A stretch of 6,664 nt of DNA from Pseudomonas sp. (GTDB taxonomy: Bacteria > Pseudomonadota > Gammaproteobacteria > Pseudomonadales > Pseudomonadaceae): positions 1-6,664 of the forward strand of contig JAPLSD010000460.1 in the NCBI GenBank assembly GCA_026398835.1, read 5' to 3'. This document shows positions 1-5,359 of this stretch, piece after piece. The first letter of the stretch is position 1, and the number at the start of each line of letters is the position of its first letter. The notes under the pieces were generated by a model. That model was not told where the DNA came from. It saw only the letters and a program-made list of their open reading frames with translations, and did no database searches. The translations under genes were made by a program, and so were the position numbers.

Positions 1-381
1 ACCTCCAGTTCGTTCAACTATTCACGTAGCGATTCTTTCGTTACTGGAAAAGGGGAAGACGGACTCGATGTATCCATTCTCGATTTCGACGAAAATGGTT
101 CATTTGCGTTGCGATACAACACTTATCGCTTTTCGACCAGTCAACACGCAAGCGATATTGCCAAAGAAGCCTTGAATCGCTTCCGTGAAGAAATTGAACG
201 CGCCGAAACAGTGAAGTTTTTTTTGCAACCCACGACTGCACTGCTCATTAACAACTGCCGGGCATTACACTGCCGCGATGTGATTGAAGATAACCGCCGC
301 CTGCTTGTTCGACTGTTTGGCTACTCACGCTTCGCCGCCCCGACTGTATTGAGCAACGACCCTCTTTTAGTCCAGGGATAA
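1..381 (+). CDS. TauD/TfdA-type Fe(II)/2-oxoglutarate-dependent oxygenase, C-terminal part (5' end outside window)
   Basis: The frame is open from base 1 to the TAA at 379-381, giving the last 126 residues of a protein that begins upstream. Seen: the segment LLINNCRALHCRD followed by DNRRLLVRLFGY. In the clavaminate-synthase-like branch of the TauD/TfdA superfamily, this region carries the third iron ligand, a His in an N-R-x-x-H-G-R type motif, and about 14 residues later the Arg that binds the 2-oxoglutarate carboxylate. Here these would be H90 and R104 of the visible part, exactly 14 apart. The first two iron ligands (HxD/E) would lie upstream of the window. Such enzymes couple 2-oxoglutarate decarboxylation to hydroxylation or desaturation of a small molecule, often an amino acid; the substrate cannot be read here. 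Oddities: Cys replaces the usual Arg and Gly in the motif (NNCR, LHCR), and GC is about 48%, well below the downstream genes. Family confidence is moderate to good; substrate is unknown. Confidence 0.75.
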   Translation, partial: TSSSFNYSRSDSFVTGKGEDGLDVSILDFDENGSFALRYNTYRFSTSQHASDIAKEALNRFREEIERAETVKFFLQPTTALLINNCRALHCRDVIEDNRRLLVRLFGYSRFAAPTVLSNDPLLVQG

Positions 382-412
382 TTTCCCGGTCATGCGCCAA
401 TTCGAAGAATAG

Positions 413-418
413 TAAGGA
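413..418 (+). promoter_or_regulatory. Shine-Dalgarno site for the TSUP gene
   Basis: TAAGGA lies six bases before the ATG at 425 and supports that start. The gap after the oxygenase stop is only 43 bases, with no hairpin and T-run terminator in it. The two genes are therefore probably co-transcribed. Confidence 0.7.
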
Positions 419-424
419 ATCATC

Positions 425-1186
425 ATGGGCGGTATTGATCTATCCATCATCATGAGCCTCACGGCTGTTGCAATGGTTGCCGGATTTTTTGACGCTATAG
501 CAGGCGGCGGCGGCCTGATTACCTTACCAGCCCTGCTGATTGCGGGTATAGACCCTCTGGCCGCGCTAGCGACTAACAAACTTCAGGCCGCTTCAGCGAC
601 GGTTTCGGCGACGGTAGCGTTTGCCCGAAAAGGCATTATCGAATGGCGTAACGGTTGGCCAATGGCGATTATGGCCCTGTGCGGAGGAGCCCTTGGCGCC
701 TTATCGGTCAGCGTAGTGCCACGTGCTGTATTAGAGGCAATCGTGCCGATTCTTCTGATAGCCGTCGCAATCTATTTCGCAGTGACCCCCAAACTCGACA
801 ATACCCAGAAGAAAGCGAAAATCAGCCTTCTGGTTTTTTCCGTGACGATTGCACCTTTGGTGGGTTTCTATGACGGTGTCTTCGGGCCAGGTGTGGGCTC
901 GTTCTTCATGGTCGCGTTCGTACTTTTGATGGGCCAGGGAATTTTACGCGCCGTATCGAACAGTAAACTGCTGAACGCCTCAAGCAACATCGGCGCGCTG
1001 ATTATTTTTTCCATCAAGGGCACCATCATTCTGCCCATTGCCCTGAGCATGGCAATGGGAGCGTTCATAGGAGCACAATTAGGTGCACGATGCGCGGTAC
1101 GTTTCGGTCCGCGAATCATAAAGCCGCTCTTGATCATTGTTTGCTGCATCATGGCGGCCAAGTTACTGCTCAATCCAGACAACTAG
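425..1186 (+). CDS. TSUP-family (TauE/SafE) membrane transporter, YfcA-like
   Basis: A 253-residue, strongly hydrophobic inner-membrane protein of about seven or eight helices, the normal size for TSUP transporters. Seen: the family's internal duplication. Residues 20-35 read GFFDAIAGGGGLITLP and the second half carries GFYDGVFGPGVGSFF at 147-161. Each is followed by a conserved lysine motif, ATNKLQA (49-55) and SNSKLLNASSNIGAL (177-191). This pattern closely matches E. coli YfcA as I remember it. Characterised relatives move sulfite, sulfoacetate or other small organic anions; the substrate of YfcA-like members is poorly defined. Directly behind an oxygenase gene, a role in exporting or importing that enzyme's product or substrate is an inference only. 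TauD-family enzymes release sulfite from taurine, but the neighbour looks more like the clavaminate-synthase branch, so a sulfonate pathway is not established. No frameshift or missing segment is visible. Confidence 0.88.
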   Translation: MGGIDLSIIMSLTAVAMVAGFFDAIAGGGGLITLPALLIAGIDPLAALATNKLQAASATVSATVAFARKGIIEWRNGWPMAIMALCGGALGALSVSVVPRAVLEAIVPILLIAVAIYFAVTPKLDNTQKKAKISLLVFSVTIAPLVGFYDGVFGPGVGSFFMVAFVLLMGQGILRAVSNSKLLNASSNIGALIIFSIKGTIILPIALSMAMGAFIGAQLGARCAVRFGPRIIKPLLIIVCCIMAAKLLLNPDN

Positions 1187-1228
1187 ACACAGAGTTGGCG
1201 AGGCTGATTGCCAGGCCTATCCAGAAAC

Positions 1229-1242
1229 CTGCGCTGGCGCAG
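1229..1242. repeat. Small perfect hairpin in the convergent gap
   Basis: CTGCGC-TG-GCGCAG is a perfect six-base inverted repeat. It has no T-run, so it is not a convincing intrinsic terminator on its own. It may add to 3'-end structure between the convergent transporter and reductase genes. Confidence 0.4.
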
Positions 1243-1250
1243 CTGACGTC

Positions 1251-1294
1251 TTCGCGGGCAAGCCCGCTCCCACAGTCATGGTGGGTCTCGCGAA
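1251..1294. repeat. Pseudomonas REP element with a degenerate inverted partner
   Basis: Positions 1251-1273 read TTCGCGGGCAAGC followed by CCGCTCCCAC, the well-known Pseudomonas REP core, with the GCGGGC/GCCCGC dyad at 1254-1259 and 1262-1267. After a 7-base spacer comes GTGGG (1281-1285), then TCT, then CGCGAA (1289-1294). GTGGG and CGCGAA are the two ends of an inverted second REP, so the right copy looks like a partner that has lost about nine internal bases. REPs usually sit between genes at 3' ends, as here between two convergent genes. They may stabilise mRNA ends or act in termination, and are spread by REP-associated tyrosine transposases (RayT). No such transposase gene is in the window. 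Confidence 0.85.
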
Positions 1295-1307
1295 TGAAAA
1301 TCAGCGC

Positions 1308-2246
1308 TCAACCACGGGGCAGAAATACGTCGGCCAGCAGTTGATTGCGCGGCAACCCCGCCAGGTACAGACGTCGGGAAAAGGTGTCAACGCTGTCGGG
1401 ACTTCCGCAAAGTAAGGCCACGGTTTGCCGGGAAACAAGCCGCAGTTGCGCCAGAGCCGTTGGTAACTCGGCCGCCGTCAGCAGCTCAATCGTCAGGTTT
1501 GGACGGTTTGAAGCCAGCGCCGCCAAGGGTTTGGCCAGATAATGCTCGCTGGCATCATGGGCCAGGTGAATAACACGGATGGCGCCCTGATGATCCTGAC
1601 GCAAGGCCTCACGCAGCACGCCGAACAACGGCCCAAGACCGGTGCCTGCCGCCAGCAGCCAGAGCGGCCGGGTTTGCCAGTCCGGGTCGTAATGCAGGGC
1701 ACCACCGCGCAGCTCGCCGAGGCGCAGCGGCTCACCGATCTTGAGTTGGCGGGCCGCGTCACTGAACTCACCGCTGTACCGGCAATCCAGGTGGAACTCG
1801 AGAAAGCGGTCTTCCTCCGGCAAGCTGGCCAGCGAATATGGCCGTGCCACACCACTGCCCGTCCACAACACCAAATGCTGCCCGGCCCGATAGCGCAAGG
1901 GGCGCTCGGGTTTCAAACGCAGGCGCAGTACCGTCATGGACAGCCAATCGACACCCACCACCTCAGCCGGCAGCCCATCGCGCACGGGATCGAAGGTTTC
2001 GATCTGCAAATCCTCGACGACCTGACATTGGCAGGCCAACCGCCAGCCGCGCTGACGCTGCTCATCGGTCAACGCATCGGGTCGGCTATCGCTCGGCCTG
2101 CCTTGAACGCAGTGCACCAGGCACGCGTGGCAACTGCCGGCGCGACAGCTGTAAGGCACCGCGACACCGGCCTGGTTCAAGGCGTCGAGCAGGTTGCTCC
2201 CCGCTGCCACCGACCACTGTCGTTCACCCACCCGTAACTCAGGCAT
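1308..2246 (-). CDS. [2Fe-2S] ferredoxin / FAD-NAD(P)H oxidoreductase (phenol-hydroxylase-reductase type)
   Basis: 312 residues from the ATG at 2246-2244. The open frame extends 32 codons upstream into the cyclase gene, but this ATG is preferred because the protein then begins with the ferredoxin fold (MPELRVGERQWSV). Domains in order: a plant-type [2Fe-2S] ferredoxin domain (1-85) with C34, C39, C42 and C72 in the C-x4-C-x2-C...LAC pattern; an FAD-binding domain (about 90-190) with YRAGQHL and RPYS at 135-138; an NAD(P)-binding domain with GTGLGPL at 201-207 and LLCGSPDSV near the C-terminus. Family members pass electrons from NAD(P)H through FAD and the iron-sulfur centre to an oxygenase or other acceptor. 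No partner oxygenase lies beside it in the same operon. Its start overlaps the cyclase stop by 8 bases, so the two are probably co-transcribed and translationally coupled. It corresponds by position to what I recall as P. aeruginosa PA4331. Cytosolic; physiological substrate unknown. Confidence 0.9.
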   Translation of the reverse strand: MPELRVGERQWSVAAGSNLLDALNQAGVAVPYSCRAGSCHACLVHCVQGRPSDSRPDALTDEQRQRGWRLACQCQVVEDLQIETFDPVRDGLPAEVVGVDWLSMTVLRLRLKPERPLRYRAGQHLVLWTGSGVARPYSLASLPEEDRFLEFHLDCRYSGEFSDAARQLKIGEPLRLGELRGGALHYDPDWQTRPLWLLAAGTGLGPLFGVLREALRQDHQGAIRVIHLAHDASEHYLAKPLAALASNRPNLTIELLTAAELPTALAQLRLVSRQTVALLCGSPDSVDTFSRRLYLAGLPRNQLLADVFLPRG

Positions 2247-3357
2247 CGACGTTTTCCCAGGCCGCCGCGCAACGGTTACGGCCGTCTCGCTTGGCGCGAT
2301 AAAGCGCCTGATCCGCGCTCTGCAGGGCCTCATCCAGGTCATCGCCCAGCTCGAGCAAGGTCATCCCCGCCGACAGGCTCAGGCCTTGCACGCTCAGGCC
2401 GACCAACTCGACATCGGTGAAGGCGATGCGCAGACGCTCGCAGCAGGAGGTCAGGCGCTCGGCATCACAATCTGGCAACAACACGACAAATTCTTCACCG
2501 CCGTAACGGGCCAGTACATCGCCGTCGCGCAGGCAGGCGGTGGCGACGGCGGCAAATGCCTGTAACACCTGATCACCCGCCGCATGCCCGTGAAGATCAT
2601 TGATTCGTTTGAAATGATCCAGATCGATCAGCGCCAGGCCGTGGATCACATCGGCGTCCATGCTGCGCAATTCGCGGGAGGCCAGGCGTAGAAAATGCCG
2701 GCGGTTGAACAGGCCGGTGAGTTCGTCGGTGGCCACCAGGTCTTCGAGCTGGCGCATCATCCCGCGCAGGGTGTCCTGATGGGCCTGCAACGCGAAGCGC
2801 CGTTGACGCATGCGCTGGCGGGAAGTCTGGACGTAACTGGCATAAAAGGTGAGCCACACCAGAACGATAAACAACACACAGACCTGCAGCGCCGCCAGCG
2901 CGGGATCGGCCAACTCGAAGTGGTAGCCTTCCCAGAGATTGATTCCGGCGAAACTGAAGAAAACCAGCGCCGCACAGCGCATGAATGCCCGGCGCGGTAA
3001 ATGAAACAGACCGAACAGCAGGATCAGCACGTAGAACACCAGAAACGCGCCGCGAGCCATGTCGAGCTGGGCGATGAACCAGGTTTGCCAGCCAAGGCCC
3101 AGTACTATTTGCAGTTCAGTCAGGCTGGGGTCGGTAAAACGCAGATTGCGCCCGCTGAGAAAAGCCGCGAACAAGGTCGCTTGACTGAGCACCACCAGTA
3201 CCGTGGCAATCACTGCGCTGCTCATTGAGGCGCGATAGTGACCACTGAGAATGGCCAGCCACAGCAGCAGCAATGCCAGCCCATAGGTGCCCGCCGCGAG
3301 GGTAAAGCGCTTGAGCAACAGACTCTGTATGGCTTTATGGGTCAATCTTTGACTCAC
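2239..3357 (-). CDS. Membrane-bound GGDEF diguanylate cyclase, possible SadC counterpart
   Basis: A 372-residue protein that should make cyclic di-GMP from two GTP at the inner membrane. Seen: about six hydrophobic segments in residues 18-175 (roughly 18-38, 47-67, 82-98, 103-120, 127-145, 152-175), then a charged, probably coiled linker (178-208), then a full GGDEF domain. That domain opens with DELTGLFNRR (211-220) and has the metal and substrate loop LIDLDHFKRIND (243-254), the catalytic GGEEF (286-290) and an intact inhibitory I-site RDGD (277-280), five residues before GGEEF. It should therefore be active and product-inhibited. Between a reductase gene and a divergent fumarase gene, it sits where I recall sadC (PA4332) in P. 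aeruginosa, but that protein is longer (about 487 residues), so the symbol is withheld. The GTG at 3357 is the first start after an in-frame stop and has no Shine-Dalgarno; an internal start such as the ATG at 3225 would remove the first helix. Confidence 0.9.
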   Translation of the reverse strand: MSQRLTHKAIQSLLLKRFTLAAGTYGLALLLLWLAILSGHYRASMSSAVIATVLVVLSQATLFAAFLSGRNLRFTDPSLTELQIVLGLGWQTWFIAQLDMARGAFLVFYVLILLFGLFHLPRRAFMRCAALVFFSFAGINLWEGYHFELADPALAALQVCVLFIVLVWLTFYASYVQTSRQRMRQRRFALQAHQDTLRGMMRQLEDLVATDELTGLFNRRHFLRLASRELRSMDADVIHGLALIDLDHFKRINDLHGHAAGDQVLQAFAAVATACLRDGDVLARYGGEEFVVLLPDCDAERLTSCCERLRIAFTDVELVGLSVQGLSLSAGMTLLELGDDLDEALQSADQALYRAKRDGRNRCAAAWENVDA

Positions 3358-3422
3358 TGTGCAAAAGGAGGCTGAACCGGGTTTCCTACCCTACAGGCCT
3401 CGTGCCACTTTAGTGTCGTGGC

Positions 3423-3447
3423 CCAAAAATGACTATTCAATTTTTGG
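3423..3447. promoter_or_regulatory. Perfect AT-rich inverted repeat, candidate operator
   Basis: CCAAAAAT, nine bases (GACTATTCA), then ATTTTTGG: a perfect 8-base dyad centred in the divergent region, about 65-90 bases upstream of the cyclase start and 130-150 bases before the proposed fumarase -10. The two-half-site form with a spacer suits a dimeric regulator. It could also be a weak hairpin. The regulator is unknown. Confidence 0.45.
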
Positions 3448-3573
3448 ATGACCGGTCGAACACTGATATCTCTCCACCACAGGAATATCCTTAGCATAGG
3501 CATTCCCTGCCATAGCTTCTCTTATACGACTTTCGTTTATCTACCAGCGGGTGTACCCAAGCCTTGGGCGCGT

Positions 3574-3579
3574 TATACT
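3574..3579 (+). promoter_or_regulatory. fumA: Probable sigma-70 -10 element of the fumarase promoter
   Basis: TATACT matches the TATAAT consensus at five of six positions and lies in an otherwise GC-rich stretch. The best -35 candidate at 16 bases, TGTACC (3552-3557), matches TTGACA at only three of six, so an activator may be needed. Transcription would start near 3586, giving a leader of about 115 bases. Confidence 0.45.
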
Positions 3580-3625
3580 GCCGCGCCTTTTTAGCGTCGC
3601 GCCAGCATGCCCGGCGTGCCTTAAA

Positions 3626-3667
3626 AGGTGTTTTCAGTGACCAGATCCAACCAGACTGAAGGCACCT
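3626..3667 (+). promoter_or_regulatory. Stem-loop in the fumarase mRNA leader
   Basis: Bases 3626-3637 (AGGTGTTTTCAG) pair with 3656-3667 (CTGAAGGCACCT) over 12 pairs, two of them G-U, around an 18-base loop. The left arm includes the AGGTG that would serve as ribosome site for the short upstream ORF. A competing pairing is possible: GTGCCTT (3616-3622) with AAGGCAC (3659-3665), seven perfect pairs, which excludes part of the first stem. No known riboswitch class is recognised. Confidence 0.35.
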
Positions 3668-3672
3668 ATTAA
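3637..3672 (+). CDS. Possible 11-codon upstream ORF (leader peptide) before fumarase
   Basis: A GTG at 3637 opens a frame encoding VTRSNQTEGTY and ending in TAA at 3670-3672. AAAGGTG at 3624-3630 is spaced six bases before the GTG and could act as a ribosome site. The stop abuts an ATG at 3673 that is in frame with fumarase but is not its likely start. The peptide has no run of identical residues that would suggest classical attenuation. It lies across the leader stem-loop, so its translation would open the stem. The element is short enough to be chance. Confidence 0.25.
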   Translation: MTRSNQTEGTY

Positions 3673-3687
3673 ATGTTCCCGTCTTAT

Positions 3688-3694
3688 AGAGGAG
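3688..3694 (+). promoter_or_regulatory. fumA: Shine-Dalgarno site that sets the fumarase start
   Basis: AGAGGAG ends eight bases before the ATG at 3703. The in-frame ATG at 3673 has no comparable site, and starting there would add ten residues that include this ribosome site (MFPSYRGARL). The start at 3703 is therefore chosen. Confidence 0.8.
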
Positions 3695-3702
3695 CGCGAC
3701 TC

Positions 3703-5226
3703 ATGACCGTGATCAAGCAAGACGACCTGATTCAGAGCGTTGCTGACGCCCTGCAGTTCATTTCCTATTACCATCCCGTGGATTTCATCCAGGCCATGCA
3801 CGAGGCCTACCTGCGTGAAGAGTCGCCGGCAGCCCGCGATTCCATGGCGCAAATCCTGATCAACTCGCGCATGTGTGCCACTGGCCACCGCCCGATCTGC
3901 CAGGACACCGGCATCGTGACCGTGTTTGTACGCGTTGGCATGGATGTGCGCTGGGATGGCGCGACCATGGGCCTGGACGACATGATCAACGAAGGCGTGC
4001 GTCGCGCCTACAACCTGCCGGAAAACGTCCTGCGTGCCTCGATCCTCGCCGACCCGGCGGGTGCTCGTAAAAACACCAAGGACAACACCCCGGCGGTCAT
4101 CCACTACTCCATCGTCCCGGGTAACACTGTGGAAGTGGACGTGGCGGCCAAGGGTGGCGGCTCCGAAAACAAATCGAAGATGGCCATGCTCAACCCGTCC
4201 GATTCGATCGTTGACTGGGTGCTGAAAACCGTTCCGGAAATGGGCGCTGGCTGGTGCCCACCGGGCATGCTCGGCATTGGCATCGGCGGCACCGCCGAGA
4301 AAGCCGCAGTGATGGCCAAGGAAGTGTTGATGGAATCCATCGACATCCACGAGCTGAAAAAGCGCGGCCCATCCAACCGTATCGAAGAGATGCGTCTGGA
4401 GCTGTTCGAGAAGGTCAACCAGTTGGGCATCGGCGCCCAGGGCCTGGGTGGCCTGACCACCGTGCTCGACGTGAAGATCATGGATTACCCGACCCACGCC
4501 GCGTCCCTGCCGGTGTGCATGATCCCTAACTGCGCCGCCACCCGTCACGCACACTTCGTGCTCGACGGTTCCGGCCCGGCGTCGCTGGAAGCGCCACCGC
4601 TGGACGCCTACCCGGAAATCGTCTGGGAAGCCGGCCCGTCGGCTCGTCGGGTCAATCTCGACACCCTGACCCCTGAAGATGTGCAGAGCTGGAAGCCGGG
4701 CGAAACCGTCCTGCTCAACGGCAAAATGCTCACCGGTCGCGATGCTGCGCACAAGCGCATGGTCGAAATGCTGAACAAGGGTGAAACCTTGCCGGTGGAC
4801 CTCAAGGGTCGTTTCATCTACTACGTCGGCCCGGTCGATCCAGTGCGCGAAGAAGTGGTGGGTCCTGCGGGTCCGACCACCGCCACGCGGATGGACAAGT
4901 TCACCCGGCAGATCCTCGAGCAGACTGGCCTGTTGGGCATGATCGGCAAATCCGAGCGCGGCCCGACAGCGATCGAAGCGATCAAGGACCACAAAGCCGT
5001 GTACTTGATGGCCGTTGGCGGCGCCGCGTATCTGGTTGCGCAAGCGATCAAGAAATCCCGCGTGGTGGCCTTCGCCGAACTGGGCATGGAAGCGATCTAC
5101 GAGTTCGACGTCAAAGACATGCCAGTGACCGTTGCGGTCGACAGCAAGGGCGAGTCGGTACATATCACTGGTCCTGCCATTTGGCAGAAAAAAATCAGTG
5201 AAAGCCTGGCGGTAGAAGTGCAGTAA
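3703..5226 (+). CDS. fumA: Class I [4Fe-4S] fumarate hydratase
   Basis: 507 residues, starting MTVIKQDDLI. This is the iron-sulfur, heat- and oxygen-labile fumarase that interconverts fumarate and L-malate in the TCA cycle in the cytosol. Seen: the N-terminal (alpha) domain contains CQDTG with C66, GWCPPGMLGIGIGGT with C185, and PNCAATRHAHF with C277. These match in context the three cluster ligands of E. coli FumA and of protist class I fumarases, leaving one iron free to bind substrate. The C-terminal (beta) domain follows from about residue 320, with VGPAGPTTATRMD (386-398) and GGAAYL near 439. Length is a little shorter than E. coli FumA (548), as expected for the Pseudomonas form. Codon use is strongly GC-ending, like a well-expressed core gene. 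It is monocistronic: own promoter and leader upstream, strong terminator 20 bases downstream. It is unrelated in sequence to the iron-free class II FumC. Functional call is firm; the letter of the symbol is by convention. Confidence 0.96.
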   Translation: MTVIKQDDLIQSVADALQFISYYHPVDFIQAMHEAYLREESPAARDSMAQILINSRMCATGHRPICQDTGIVTVFVRVGMDVRWDGATMGLDDMINEGVRRAYNLPENVLRASILADPAGARKNTKDNTPAVIHYSIVPGNTVEVDVAAKGGGSENKSKMAMLNPSDSIVDWVLKTVPEMGAGWCPPGMLGIGIGGTAEKAAVMAKEVLMESIDIHELKKRGPSNRIEEMRLELFEKVNQLGIGAQGLGGLTTVLDVKIMDYPTHAASLPVCMIPNCAATRHAHFVLDGSGPASLEAPPLDAYPEIVWEAGPSARRVNLDTLTPEDVQSWKPGETVLLNGKMLTGRDAAHKRMVEMLNKGETLPVDLKGRFIYYVGPVDPVREEVVGPAGPTTATRMDKFTRQILEQTGLLGMIGKSERGPTAIEAIKDHKAVYLMAVGGAAYLVAQAIKKSRVVAFAELGMEAIYEFDVKDMPVTVAVDSKGESVHITGPAIWQKKISESLAVEVQ

Positions 5227-5246
5227 GCGCTTAAACCTCCAGATCT

Positions 5247-5290
5247 AAAAAACGGCCGGACTGTTGTCATCAACAGCCCGGCCGTTTTTT
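5247..5290 (+). terminator. Strong intrinsic terminator after fumarase
   Basis: AAAAAACGGCCGG, an unpaired A, CTGTTG, a TCAT loop, then CAACAG, an unpaired C and CCGGCCGTTTTTT. The stem has 6 + 7 GC-rich pairs with one A/C mismatch, continues into A-T pairs, and ends in six T residues. The A-run on the left arm makes it potentially bidirectional. It separates fumarase from the kinase gene, which should have its own promoter. Confidence 0.93.
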
Positions 5291-5359
5291 ATTGCCGACG
5301 GGGCCTTCATCTGCGCTCATGGTATGGTGCCCACCCCCATTTCTGCCTATCGCCTACAC

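Larger units (their letters stand above)
3358..3702. promoter_or_regulatory. Divergent intergenic region between cyclase and fumarase genes
   Basis: 345 bases without a conventional gene. It must hold the promoters of the minus-strand cyclase/reductase unit and of the plus-strand fumarase gene. It contains an AT-rich perfect inverted repeat (3423-3447), a likely sigma-70 -10 box (3574-3579), and a structured fumarase leader with a possible short upstream ORF. I could not pick a convincing minus-strand promoter: TTGAAT on the minus strand (complement of 3435-3440) could be a -35, but its partner at 17 bases is poor. No repeats, mobile elements or RNA genes are recognised. Confidence 0.7.

Noticed and set aside
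404..420. A-rich run before the transporter start as a possible Hfq/Crc (catabolite repression) site.
   Set aside because: It does not fully match the AAnAAnAA pattern and is interrupted by the ribosome site.
1187..1307. Intrinsic terminators for the two convergent genes.
   Set aside because: The hairpins at 1229-1242 and 1254-1267 lack T-runs on either strand, so I list them only as repeats.
1542..2237. A 231-codon plus-strand open frame opposite the reductase gene.
   Set aside because: It is antisense to the four-cysteine ferredoxin and FAD/NAD motifs of the reductase, and has no recognisable family features or good ribosome site.
3365..3371. AAGGAGG, a near-perfect ribosome site, on the plus strand.
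   Set aside because: No ATG, GTG or TTG follows at a usable distance. It is more likely incidental leader sequence of the minus-strand cyclase gene.
3464..3489. GATAT...ATATC inverted repeat in the divergent region.
   Set aside because: Only five bases per arm with a long spacer, so it is easily due to chance.
3634..5163. A 509-codon open frame on the minus strand opposite fumarase.
   Set aside because: It lies wholly antisense to a clearly conserved enzyme. Its translation is rich in His, Val, Asp and Arg without domain motifs, as expected from the reverse frame of a GC-rich gene.
5318..5330. TATGGT as a possible -10 box for the kinase gene.
   Set aside because: No -35-like sequence lies at 16-18 bases (TTGCCG is about 25 bases upstream), so it is too weak to list as a promoter.
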